Source: Areca catechu (Eukaryota; Streptophyta; Magnoliopsida; Arecales; Arecaceae). Taken from it: a stretch of DNA of 64,000 nucleotides. The first letter of the stretch is position 1; each line of letters begins with the position of its first letter. Below, piece after piece: positions 22,595 through 32,838 of this stretch. A model generated the notes under the pieces. It did no database searches. It saw nothing but the letters and a program-made list of their open reading frames with translations, and was not told where the DNA came from. The translations under genes were made by a program, and so were the position numbers. The stretch is taken from positions 44,254,354 to 44,318,353 of the forward strand of contig CM038044.1 in the NCBI GenBank assembly GCA_021397845.1, given 5' to 3'.

Positions 22595-24350
22595 TGATAA
22601 GTCTATTATTTATCCTAATTTATTCATTAAAATAAATATTAATTAGTTTAAATTTATTAAAATGATACTTTTATCGATGTTTTGTAAAAAAAGAGCCCAT
22701 AGGCTGAAAGAGCTTAATTTTTGGAGTCCAACGGTACAGACGATACTCAAATCAAAGTTCAAATTAGTCCAAAATTCATGTTTAAAATCTATTAATAAAT
22801 TGCACACATTTTAAAGTAGACAGTCCACCATGGATTGGCTACTGGGTCTATGAAATGGGGACCAGTTCACAAGCAGCCATGACTGCTGGTCCACAGACAC
22901 TGTCCATGGACCATCTCCACCATTTGGAGCCACCGACTGCCAGAGATGCTGCCTGTTCATCACCTGTGGCTGGAGGAGATGCCGGGAGCCTATTTCCGAC
23001 CGGGAGAGGTCGTCCAAGCATCGGTTCTCCCTCTTGATGCTTTGTTTTTATTTGGACAACATCCTTGCCACCGTCTACTTGTCATCAACCGATCGACCAC
23101 CGCCCAAAAGCACCACCACGACCATCTGGGTGCCTGTCTACCTACAGCCGGCCATCTTCTTCTCAGTTTCTTTCCGCCTCTAATCTCAGTTCCAAGACAA
23201 CAACCGCCCATGGTCATTCCTCCTACCATGCCTCTCACCACCGACCACTGCTTCCCACCTTCATCCACCACCCTCCGTCCACTCCACCGACATCGAGAGA
23301 AAGGGAATCAAATCTAATTAGGAGAGGGTGATCTGAAATTCAACAGGAGTTTAGATCAGACTCGATTCACCGAAGAAGGAAAGAGATCGGTCTTCTCATG
23401 ATTTCTGGCATGATCTAAGACCTGTGATATAGAATGGATTGCTAAGAATTTCCTGTATAATATCTAGCCGATCTTAAGACTGATTGACTCCAAATTTGAC
23501 TGGGAGGAAGCCCTAGATGAGCTCTATAAAAGGAAGACTTGAGGCAGCAATCCAAGCATCAGTTACTCCAATAATTCTTTTATTTTATTTTTCTTTTAGT
23601 TAGATTATTATATTAGGTTAGGAGAGAGAGAGGGAGAAGAACCAATAAAAAGAGTTCTTTAGGAGAGGAGGTGCGGTGACAGCATCCCAAATCTCCATGA
23701 AGATGTGTCCAGGAGCCATGCTCAACTGAGGTATAGTCTGGAGGAAAGTACAGGGATCCTTCTATCAAATTTATAATTGTTTCTCTCTTTTATGTAGTTG
23801 AATAAATATTTTCAAATTCCTCTTCAATTCCTTTCTATTTGATCTCCTAAATTGATTATCTAGTGGGATGAATCATGATCTTAATATGATATGGTCAATG
23901 CTCAACATAGATGATCAATTTTAGGGTTTTTATTTACATATTTTATTAGGATCTTTTCAACTAAGCGTTGGATAGCCTATACTTGTGGGATGGGCCATGA
24001 TCCTGATAAGATATGGTTCGTACTCGACAAGATAGTCTATACCAAGGGCTAGTTTGAAAGATTCTGATGCAATTATGAATTTTGATTGTGTAGATTTGAG
24101 CAATTGCATGTTTAATATTAGTGATTTCCTGGAAACTGAATGACATCTTTTTATCGTATAAACCCCTTGATCTCATATTTAGACTTAATTAATTAGTTTT
24201 AATCAACCCTTCATCTCTCTTCTATATTTATCTTTTTTCTTTGTTTTCTTCGTAAAAAGATTGCCCTTGATCCCTGAGGATACGATTCTGACATGTCGCT
24301 AGCTATAATAGTGAGTTAGGTTTATTTTTGACCATCTACGATAGCGATCA
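22595..24350 (+). repeat. Solo LTR inside the Athila protease
   Basis: 1756 bp from TGATAAGTCTATT to CATCTACGATAGCGATCA, flanked by the 4-bp direct repeat GAGA (22591-22594, 24351-24354). No internal region is attached, so it is a solo LTR left by LTR-LTR recombination. It resembles the Athila element's own 3' LTR (shared ends and a shared AGTCCACCATGGA block), so it is a member of the same or a sister family. The GC-rich part 22810-23330 gives open frames on both strands but no recognisable protein. Confidence 0.87.
23525..23533 (+). promoter_or_regulatory. TATA box in the solo LTR
   Basis: CTATAAAAGG, placed as in the related LTR at 63898 (CTATAAAAAGG). Confidence 0.55.
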
Positions 24351-24354
24351 GAGA

Positions 24355-25346
24355 ACTAAAGCCCATGTTGGTAACCCTATAATTAGCTGATAGATCTCTT
24401 AAGGTACCACTGAGGATAATTGAAGATGTGTTAGTCAAGGTGGATGAATTCTACTTTCCTGTAGACTTTGTTGTATTAGATATAGAATTAGGAAGTGACC
24501 CTAGCCAAATCCCAATCATTTTAGGTCAACCCTTCTTTGTAACAGCCAATGCTTGTATCAACTATAGGATGGGAGCCATGGACGTATTATTTAGGAATAA
24601 AAAGCTAAGGTTGAATATGTTTAATACTATCACGGGACCACAAAGTGATGACTTTAATGAAGTAAATGTGCTAAAAGAACTTGTAAAAGAGACCACCCCT
24701 AACATATCTTTGCAAAACCACCTGCAAGCCTATCTAGTCTATTTCAATATGGACAGCTTTGACATAGATGGATACATGGATGAAGTGAATGCATTGTTCG
24801 AGCCACCCAGTTCCACTCCTCCATAGACCGTGAAATATGAGCAAATGGCCCCTCCCTCTAATACACCAATAGTTTCTTCATTAGACACCCTACCTACATT
24901 AGAACAAGAGCCACTCCTAGTCATGTTAAAGGATCCAATATTTGAACATGATGCAATCTTTGACCAGGAAATCCAATTTTTAGGCTTACAAAATGAAGCC
25001 AAAGAAACTATTGGAGAGACAATCACTGATCCACCAATATACTACACAACCTAAATGTTATTTCAAGAATCAAGTAATGTAGTCTTGAAGTAAGATAGCT
25101 TTGACAACTTTACTAAGGATCCTTCTTGCCAATATCTAAATTGTACTAGAATTGACAATGTAGAGAAGCTGAGTGACGTATAAGATCCACCATGGATGCC
25201 AAAATATGAGCAATTTATAGAGTCCTCCAATATTTACCCAGCCCTTGCACTAGAAATAACATCTACCCTATACACCAAGCCACCTCCAAGTACCAATTAT
25301 CAGGAGATACATCCTGAGATACACATAAAAGAAATCTAGTATGGAA
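24355..25346 (+). pseudogene. Athila-type protease, second part, and linker ORF
   Basis: After the solo LTR the protein resumes with LADRSLKVPLRIIEDVLVKV, FYFPVDFVVLDIE and IPIILGQPFF (the ILG flap region of the protease), then the MGAMDVLFRNKKLRLNMF block. A poorly conserved acidic linker continues through stops at 24826 and 25054. In complete Athila elements RT would follow; here the frame dies at about 25340 and no RT is present. Confidence 0.85.
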
Positions 25347-26630
25347 TATTATTGATTGGACTTCGTCCAACCATCTACCATGGCTAGGTATATTTAATAA
25401 TTTAGTGGATATATCAACTAGCATAATTTAAAAGATCTACTAAGTTTGGCTAAAAAATTTAAACTAAGCACTCTTGGGAGGCAAACCAATTTTTGAACTT
25501 AATTTTATTTTTTAGTTTATTTTCTTTTTAGGACTGGTAACTTGGTTGGAGAGATAACCAAATCTTCAAGATTAACTAAAGACCCCTACAGGATCAAGAA
25601 TATATTGAGTCAAGTATATTCTTTCCTATCCTTCTTACATATCACATTCTTTATTTTCTTTCTCTATTGAGGACAATATCGATTAAGTTAAGAAAAAAAA
25701 TAACTAATCTAATTAAGTCCTCAAGTATGACTAGAAGTAACTAGTTTTGTGTATCCAAATTTTATCTCGATTTGAAATTAATTGGCATCCTAATCAATGA
25801 TTGATTAATGGTCTAGATACTTTTAAAGATACTAAGGGGCAAATCACTAAGAAAATCTAACAAATTATAGGATTTTAACCAAATCAAATTTTAGGAGTGA
25901 TTCTAGAACTCTATTCCTTCTTATCTCAATAAAGAATCTACTTGTTGAGAGTATAGGTGAAAAGGTCAAGATATACCAAAAGTCCTTAAAAAAATAAAAA
26001 AATAAAAAAAAGAGAAAGAAATAAAAGGATTTTGGTATTATTTCACTGAGTAACCGGGCTCCATCTAAGTAAGCATTATGGTTCGCATCAAAAGGTAGTG
26101 ATGCCAAAAAATTTATTAGAGAGTCAGTCTGACCTCACAAGTCATCTTGAACTCTTACTGAGTAACCAGGTCCCTTTGCCTAAGTAAGCATTGTTGTTCA
26201 CATCAAAAGATGAGAAAGCCAAGAGATCTATTAAGTAGTGGTACCCTATTGAGTAACTGGGCCCCTTCACCTAAGTAAGTATTGTGGTTTATGTCAAAAG
26301 GTGATGATGTTAATACATAAGAGATTAGAACATTGCACTAGACTCTTTCAAAAAAAAGAAGAGGACTAAAGTATAAAAAGAAAATAAATCTAACTCAAAT
26401 CAAGTTAGAGGACTTAAAGAGTTGGTTGGGGGGATGGTAAGGAAGATCAACTAAAATTTCTATAATCAACACTCAACCAATAATTGGATTAACTCAGTGA
26501 TCCAATGAAGTACCCTTTTAATGGTCTAGCCAGGTATCAACTATCTTTAGGATTGTCTAAGTCAACATTCAATTCAAGGATAAGTTTGTATTACATGGCT
26601 AATTTATCAGCTTTACTCGAGGATAAGCAA
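25347..26630 (+). other. Athila-type 3' untranslated region
   Basis: Non-coding, AT-rich. A CTAAGCACTCTTGGGAGGCAA word near 25470 and an AGGACAAT block near 25670 are typical of Athila 3' regions. It contains the repeat block at 26046-26310 and ends at the PPT. Confidence 0.65.
26046..26310. repeat. Three-unit repeat in the Athila 3' region
   Basis: Three imperfect units of about 85-95 bp, each with GAGTAACCGGGC, CCTAAGTAAGCATTGTGGTT and CATCAAAAGGTGATGATG words, at about 26046, 26155 and 26235. Confidence 0.85.
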
Positions 26631-26648
26631 AGTTCAAGTTGGGGGGTG
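26631..26648 (+). other. PPT of the Athila-type element
   Basis: AGTTCAAGTTGGGGGGTG lies directly before the TGATAATT start of the LTR, the usual Athila form. Confidence 0.85.
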
Positions 26649-27093
26649 TGATAATTATATTATATACATGTATATAAGCATTAACCTAAGAATAAAATTA
26701 TCTTTATTTATTTAAAAATAATATTTTTATATACTATTTACAAGGAAGAAGATTACCAATATAGAGAGCTTAATTTATGGGTTCAAATGAAATAAGTTTG
26801 AAATGAATCAGACTTAAAATGAGCCCAAAATTGAATTTTGAAGTTTATTAAAGGATTGCATGAATTTTAAAGTAGCCAGTCCACCATGGACTGGTTGCAT
26901 GGTTTACAAAATGCTCCAAGGTCTATGGTAGCCATGGTTATTAGTCCATGGCTCAAAGCCATTGATCGTGGATAGATTTTGGGCATTGTTCCGCTCGACG
27001 CCGCCGCTCAACACCAACACCACTAGCCTGAGATGCCAAGAATTGCCATGCACCTCCTCCCAAGGCCGATATGCCAAGATCCAACTGTCCTTC
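26649..27093 (+). repeat. Athila-type 3' LTR, left part
   Basis: Starts TGATAATTAT after the PPT and matches the solo LTR at 22595 through the AGTCCACCATGGA block. It is cut at 27093 by element (ii); the last five bases, CCTTC, are the TSD. The right part is 42918-44419. Confidence 0.88.
27089..27093. other. TSD CCTTC, left copy (element ii)
   Basis: CCTTC before TGATGAGG, repeated at 42913-42917. Confidence 0.93.
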
Positions 27094-28670
27094 TGATGAG
27101 GGATGGGATTCTAACATGATGTAGGATGATATACAAGGGATGAACATGAAGATAATTAGATTAAAGTAAATAAATATTTTCAGATTTTTTTTATGGTTTG
27201 ATTCTCGAAATTAGTCTAGATTAAGTTAGGGTTTCGTGAGATGGTTAGAATCCTATCCACATGCTAGAACTATCAAAAAGATAAAGTAAATAAAGGATCC
27301 TAGGTCTAAGAAGGCCTATTAGGAGCATGTTCACCTTCAAGAAATCGGGCAAAGAGAGATAGGAAAAGGCTTAAGTACCTGGCAATGATGTTCTTGAAGT
27401 CGCAGAAGAGTTCGCTCCGCTCGGATCGGCACCTGGATGATCTGGTCACTTTTTCACGAATCCACCAGCTTTTTATCTGCTTCATTCGAGGGCAAAGAAG
27501 ACTTCATCTGAGGACGGTTTCACCAAAGGGATCCTGCAAACATCAAGGGTTAGTGATGTAGAATATGAGAAAAATACTAAACAAGAGGGAAAGAAGAAGA
27601 TCGGGCGGAAGAGAGGCTACAGGGGCTGGCGGCCTTGGATGCACCTTGGGTGTCTGGATCTGGAGAGGGGTGGCCTGGTTGCTGGAAGGGGCACCTGGGG
27701 TGAAGTCCCTGGCGGCCTGGAGGTCAGGGCACGCTTGGAAGAAGAGGATGTAGGGATGGCCAAGGTTTGGAGGATTTGGGGTTGGCAGGTTGGATGGAAG
27801 ATAGAAGACAGGTGGCAGCCTAGAGGGCTCTTAGGGTTGGTGGATTAGGGATTGGTGATGGAGGTTGGGACTACTAGGATTTGAGGGAGGAGAGAGAGTA
27901 GTAGGGGGTGGCTAGGGTTTGCACACACATAACATAACACGGGTCTCACACCCACTCCAAGAAGGAAAAACAATTGAATTAAATCAATCAAAGGTTTGTA
28001 TTCATGAAAAGAGTTATTCATACAAGAGGTGAGGGATGGGTATTTATAAAGTTACCCAGGTCCCTGGACTCCAAAATAAATTAAAATTACATTTTTTAAG
28101 GACCAAGTAACTCTGGTGGGCTAGGTCAGCTATAGGCCTTCTTCTTGGGCTGGAGTGTCAGCTTTAGAGGGCTTGGACTGGGGCGCCATTCATGAAACCC
28201 TGGGGGGGCGACAAGGACTGGGATGGGGTGCCTTCTCTTGATGGGCTAGGGCATCTTGGGCTTGAGGGAGGGTGCCAACTGGTGTGGACCTGGCAGGGTG
28301 TTGGGTTGAAGGAGGGTGCCATCTGGAGGGGCGCCTACACTGGGCTTGGAGGCATGAAGGCCCATCTCTTGGGCACCAAGGCTGGGGACCAAAGTAGGGG
28401 ACCAGGTACTTGATCTCTTGCTCTGGTGGAGGGGCCTGGTGACTCTTAGTGACTCTCCTCTTGGATGAAATCAAAATTACAGGACTCTTGACTTGGACTT
28501 AAACTTAACTGGACAAAGAACTCAACTGGACATACATGGACTCACATGTTCCTCTTTATTATAGGACTCAAAATTAAACTCCATTACAGGACTCAACAAA
28601 AATTAACCAACACATGACTTAAAGAAAAAATGGAAGCTTAAAGTCTATGTCTGATCTGATATCCTCATCA
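27094..28670 (-). repeat. Element (ii) 3' LTR
   Basis: 1577 bp, TGATGAGG...CCTCATCA, paired with 41362-42912. A minus-strand TATAAATA lies at 28041-28048. Gly/Trp-rich frames at 27565-27848 and 28190-28474 recur in the partner LTR and are not genes. Confidence 0.92.
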
Positions 28671-29323
28671 ATTCTCCTGGGATGGGAGGAACTCAACCCT
28701 GTCGAGTAAGAAGGTTGATCTAGCTCAGGTACTGCTCTGACATGTCTGGGTTGAGGCATTGCAGATCCTCTTAAGTAATCCACAAATCCTCAGATCTCGG
28801 TCGACCTTGCCAACAAACCAAGTGAGATGGAAGCCTTTGATCCGGGTACTAGTGGCTTGGTCGTCCAGGATACGCTCAATCTTTCCTCTCACAGGCTAAA
28901 TTGATGGTGGACACTCAGGATTGGGTTCGCTCTCAAAAAAAAAGGTCAGGCTCAAAACTCACTGGGTATCATTGCTGGCTCCCTATACTCAACTAAGTCT
29001 GAGATATTAAAGGTTGAGCTTAATGCCTAATTAGGTAACTCAGGCACTAAGTCCAACTTTCTTTTATCACTTTGATGGATCCAGCTCATGGGTATCTAGC
29101 CTAATCATCATAAGATGTCCCTAGCGAACTCTTAGACTCTTTTCGAGAATTAACCATGTTCTTTTATAAAATCATTGCTTACATTAATCTGATGATTAAT
29201 TCCTCATGCAGATCTCTAATCATGCAGTGCAAAACTCATAACACCTAATGCAAGCAAATGACTCATGCCAACACTTATTGATATGAAAACTTGATTAAAC
29301 CCTAAACTACAACTGTGGGTTTG
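28671..29323 (-). pseudogene. Integrase C-terminus with chromodomain, element (ii)
   Basis: Directly inside the LTR the minus strand has the PPT-like CCCAGGAGAA, then, right to left, a decayed copy of the module at 10857-11153: LVEY-type and SFNISDLV-type words near 28985-29010 and a chromodomain with RIL DDQA-TR-type words near 28840-28880. Stops and small indels prevent a long frame. The remainder to 29323 is the preceding integrase or leader-like region, cut by the small nested element. Confidence 0.65.
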
Positions 29324-29878
29324 TGATGGGGACCGAGAGTCTATTTTATTTTATTTTATTTGAGTCCATTAGTCCTGTGTCACTTGAGTCAAAGTGAGCC
29401 AATCGAGTCCTATAATAAAGTAGAACATGTGAGTCCAGTTGAGTCCCTTTAGTCCTATAGTGTCGTTTAAGTCAAGAGGAGAGGCATCAGACCAGAAGAT
29501 TCACCAAGCCTACCTAACTAGAGCTGGCCTTCATGCACTTGGGCCCATTAATGCTGCCAGGCCCGCAAGAAAGAGCTCCAGTCCAAGACAAAAGCCCACT
29601 ATTGACCAGGTCCACCAGGATTTCTTGGCCCACAAGTCAACGTTTCTTAGCCATCAAGTCATGTACCCTGGGATGAATCTATAAATACCAGCCCTCCCCT
29701 CTTGTATGAAGTATCTTTTTTCCTATGAATACAAATTAAAGTTATTTTGATCTGAGTTTTGAGTTTTTCTACGGATTGGAGTGGGTGTGATGCCGGAGTT
29801 CCCTGTTCTTGAGTGCAAGCCCTAATCCCCTGTGACTTTTATGCTCGCCAGTGATCCTCCCCGTTCTGTCCCGCATCA
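29324..29878 (+). repeat. 5' LTR of the small element
   Basis: 555 bp with a TATAAATA box at 29680-29687. It holds one copy of the unit that is multiplied in the 3' LTR. Confidence 0.9.
29680..29687 (+). promoter_or_regulatory. TATA box of the small element
   Basis: TATAAATA followed by a C-rich stretch, conserved in the 3' LTR at 31411-31418. Transcripts would run through the captured gene fragment. Confidence 0.6.
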
Positions 29879-30563
29879 ACTTGGTATCAAAGCCCAGCGG
29901 ATTAGGGTTTTTCTCTTTCTCCCCGGCTTCCCATCGTTCCTCGCGTTCAGATTTTCCTATGCAAGACTTTTCAAACCTCGGTTAGCCACCGAGGTCCGTC
30001 AACACCCTGCACCCGAGCCCCTCTCCTCTCTGTCGCCCGTGAAGCATGCCTCCACTGACGCCGATCCGGAAGTTCATGCCCGAAACCCTCCTCCACCTCC
30101 ATCGCATGAAGCCTCCCATCCCCTGCTGGTCGATGCCCTGTTCCTGCTCACCACTAGTAGCCGACGCCCCAACCCGCTCGACGAGTCCTGCACCAAGGCC
30201 CAGGCCACCATCGCCGCCCTTGCCATCCCCATTCTCTACCGCGTGACCAGCCGCGGCATCCCATCCGCCCCCATCTCTACTCAGGCAATGCAACCATCCT
30301 TCCCGCACTTCTTCTCGGCCATGACAGCAGTAGCGGAGAGCCTGGGCTCCCACCACCGGATCACAATCACCATCGATCTGAGCGATGAGAGCGCCTACGC
30401 CGTGCGATGGGCGGTCCAGAACTACCTCCATCCTGGCGATGCCATGATCCTCCTCCACGTTCGCCCCACCAGCATCCTCTACGATGCTGACTGGGACTCG
30501 ATCAACCAATCGGTCACCGCCATCATGGTGGCCACCACTGAGGACCCCGACTCCCTTCTCTAG
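29832..30563 (+). CDS. Captured universal stress protein fragment in a retrotransposon ORF
   Basis: A 243-codon frame whose first ATG lies in the 5' LTR. Its first 50 or so codons are element sequence, then a Pro/Ala/Ser-rich stretch (30003-30300) that I do not recognise. Residues about 175-235 match the N-terminal half of plant USP (PF00582) proteins: first strand RITITIDLSDES, helix AYAVRWAVQNYL, second strand DAMILLHVRP and the plant-type RPTSILY/ADW segment. In full USPs the ATP-binding loop and C-terminal strands follow; here a stop at 30561 ends the frame. The next codons (EEIAEFL) may continue the source gene. No intron is visible, which fits capture through an mRNA. Probably a non-functional fragment. 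Confidence 0.8.
   Translation: MTFMLASDPPRSVPHQLGIKAQRIRVFLFLPGFPSFLAFRFSYARLFKPRLATEVRQHPAPEPLSSLSPVKHASTDADPEVHARNPPPPPSHEASHPLLVDALFLLTTSSRRPNPLDESCTKAQATIAALAIPILYRVTSRGIPSAPISTQAMQPSFPHFFSAMTAVAESLGSHHRITITIDLSDESAYAVRWAVQNYLHPGDAMILLHVRPTSILYDADWDSINQSVTAIMVATTEDPDSLL
29882..29893 (+). other. PBS of the small element
   Basis: TGGTATCAAAGC three bases after the LTR end; one base differs from the initiator tRNA-Met complement. Confidence 0.85.
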
Positions 30564-31040
30564 GAGGCCACTCTCGAGGAGATCGCCGAATTCCTCACCA
30601 CCATCGACGAGGTCATCTCTTTCATTGCCGTTCTCTAGGCTTTCCCATCATTCTCCCCATCGTGCCACCACCGTTCGCCGGAGCAGGGCCACGCCACCAT
30701 TCCTTGGGCCACCATCTTTGTCCCCAGCCCCGTCACTGGCAAAGCCGGCGGATCTCCACAGTAGGGACTTCCCTCGATTTTGCATGCCCATCAAAGCATC
30801 GGGAGAAGAACTGCACAAACGTGAATGCATATTTCTGCCCCTATTGTCGATTTCATGTTTTGCATAGTTCTTAAAGTGCACGGATCTCAAAGTGGCCCAA
30901 AGAGGGTGAAGCACAGATCTCAGAGCAGCCAAAAAAAAGGGAAAATATGAAAAAAAAGAAGAAGAACCTAGCCTTTTTTGTGATTGGTTCTGGTTCCATC
31001 AAACCCCCGCTCACCCAAACTCGACGGAGTCAAGTTCTCC
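30564..31040 (+). other. Remainder of the captured interior
   Basis: The GC-rich part to about 30780 could hold more host-derived exon sequence (short frames only); the rest turns A-rich before the PPT. I cannot assign a source. Confidence 0.45.
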
Positions 31041-31054
31041 CCACCGCAGGGGAA

Positions 31055-31764
31055 TGATGGGGGTCGAGTGTCTATTTTATTTTATTTTATTTGAGTCCAT
31101 TAGTCCTGTGTCACTTGAATCAAAGTGAGCCAATCGAGACCTGTAATAAAGTGGAACATGTGAGTCCAGTTGAGTCCCTTTAGTCCTGTAGTGTCGTTCA
31201 AGTCAAGAGGAGAGGCATCAGACCAGGAGATTCACCCAGCCTACCCAACCAGAGCTGGCCTTCATGCACTTGGGCCCTTTCTTGCTGCCAGGCTCACAAG
31301 AGAGAACTCCAGTCCAAGACAAAGGCCCACTGTTGACCAGGTCCACCAGGATTTCTTGGCCCACAAGTCAGGGTTTCTTAGCCCTCAAGTCATGTACCCT
31401 GGGATGAATCTATAAATACCACCCCTCCCCTCTTGTATGAAGTATCTTTTCTCCTATGAATACAAATTAAAGTTATTTTGATCTAAGTTTTGAGTTTTTT
31501 TCCGGATTGCAAGCCCTAATCCCCTGGTGACTTCTACGCTCCCCAGCGATCCTCCCCTGTTGGATTGGAGTGGATGTGATGCCTGGGTTTCCTATTCTTG
31601 AGTGCAAGCCCTAATCCCCTGGTGACTTCTACGCTCTCCAGCGATCCTCCCCCGTTGGATTGGAGTGGGTGTGATGCCCAGGTTCCCTATTCTTGAGTGC
31701 AAGCCCTAATCCCCTGGTGACTTCTATGCTCACCAGCGATCCTCCCCCGTTTTGTCCCATATCA
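31055..31764 (+). repeat. 3' LTR of the small element
   Basis: 710 bp. It is longer than the 5' LTR because its end carries extra copies of a 95-bp unit. It ends CCCATATCA. Confidence 0.9.
31509..31764. repeat. 95-bp tandem units in the 3' LTR
   Basis: GCAAGCCCTAATCCCCTGG begins at 31509, 31604 and 31699, a constant 95-bp period. The 5' LTR has a single copy near 29816. The third unit is cut by the LTR end. Confidence 0.92.
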
Positions 31765-32838
31765 GTTTATCCCTTGGTCAGGTGGGTGACATGCAGATGA
31801 GAATGGTGCATGTACTCCTACTAAATGCCATAGAGTATGCTAGAAATACAATGCAAACCTAACATGCATAATGAATGTATGCAACATACTGACTTCTATA
31901 AAATGCAATCTAATAGTCCTAGAAATGCTGGAAGTTTCTGGAAAGGGTAGAAAATAAGAGGTGGGTTCAGGATTAGTCTGGTAGGGTAGGAAAAAGGGTT
32001 CAGGATTAGTTTGATAAAGTAGGATATAAAAAGTGGTGTCAGGGATTAGTCCTAGACTAATGCGGCTAAATTTATGAGGTTGAGGTTTATCCATAGGGTT
32101 TGCATAATGAAAAAATAGGTCACTAATCTCAAGGAATAAATCTTTAATGGAAACTATAGGAAGGGATTCTTCCTGAGCGTACTAATTTACAGAGATCAGG
32201 TCCTTAATAAATTATTTGGGTTTTTGAATTTTAGGACTGGGCTCTATAATTGGGCTCTCTTCTAAAGTCTCCTCAGGTATAATTCTAACAGTAGGGTTGG
32301 GTTCCTCATGGTCCTCTTCCTTCAACTATACTTCCACTACAGGTTCAGTCTGGGTATGGCCAGGGTTAACTAACTATGGATTGTCTTCTATCTGGGTATG
32401 GTCAGGGTCAACTAATTCTGGGTTGACTTTAGTCTGGGTATCTACTAGGTCAACAAATTCTAGGTCTTCTATAGGTATCTCTTCTTCTTCCTCATACTCA
32501 TCCACTAAGCTCACATCAGCTTCATATATCTCCTCTGTAATGTCTTCCTTGTGAACCAATGGGATGGTAGGAGGGGGTTGGCTAAGGAAAAGTTGACTTG
32601 TGTCTGGGGTAGCAGGGGTGGGTCAACTAAGGGGTACCTGACTAATACTTGATCATCTCTAGGGGTACTAATCCTATGGGGTTCAGGTCGACTAAGGGGA
32701 AGTGGATTACTACCGGGCTTATATCTAGGGGTAATAATCCTATTGGGTTGGGATCGACATGAGTTGGCTTGGTTAGGCTGGATTGACTTGGACATTCCTG
32801 ACTAGGCCCTAAGGTCTGGCTAGGGTTAATGGGAATTG
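31765..32838 (-). pseudogene. gag-like acidic region, element (ii)
   Basis: On the minus strand from 32838: Pro-rich remnant, then the conserved EIYEADVSLVDEYEEEE motif (in the frame 32559-32374), EDLEFVDLVDTQTKVNPEL, an IIPEETLEESPIIEPSPKIQ block, DLFLEISDLFFHYANPMD, and LLYQTNPEPFFLPYQTNPEP with TSSISRTIRL near 31840-32094. Each block has a counterpart in the ORF of element (iii). Several stops. It continues the gag at 39024-39860 across element (iii). Confidence 0.82.
32834..32838. other. TSD AATTG, left copy (element iii)
   Basis: AATTG before TGGTGCGG, repeated at 39019-39023. Confidence 0.95.

Larger units (their letters stand above)
29324..31764 (+). mobile_element. Small LTR element carrying a captured host gene fragment
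   Basis: LTRs at 29324-29878 and 31055-31764 (both begin TGATGGGG; ends CATCA/TATCA), PBS TGGTATCAAAGC at 29882 and a PPT before 31055, all plus strand. The flanks GTTTG (29319-29323) and GTTTA (31765-31769) are a near-perfect TSD. The 1176-bp interior has no gag or pol. It is GC-rich, unlike its surroundings, and codes for part of a plant universal stress protein. The 3' end next to the PPT (CTCGACGGAGTCAAGTTCTC) resembles the 3' end of element (iii), which suggests origin from that group. The LTRs differ at about 20 of 290 aligned bases. Confidence 0.9.

Noticed and set aside
22811..23331. Overlapping Pro/Ser/His-rich frames on both strands
   Set aside because: They fall in the GC-rich part of an Athila-family LTR; the equivalent regions at 42920-43380 and 62970-63570 have similar composition but no shared protein.
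27565..28474. Gly/Trp-rich frames that could look like a gene
   Set aside because: They repeat at 41743-42660 in the partner LTR with indels that shift the frame; they are LTR sequence.
29982..30509. 175-codon antisense frame over the captured USP fragment
   Set aside because: Shadow of the GC-rich sense frame; the sense strand carries the recognisable USP strands and helix.
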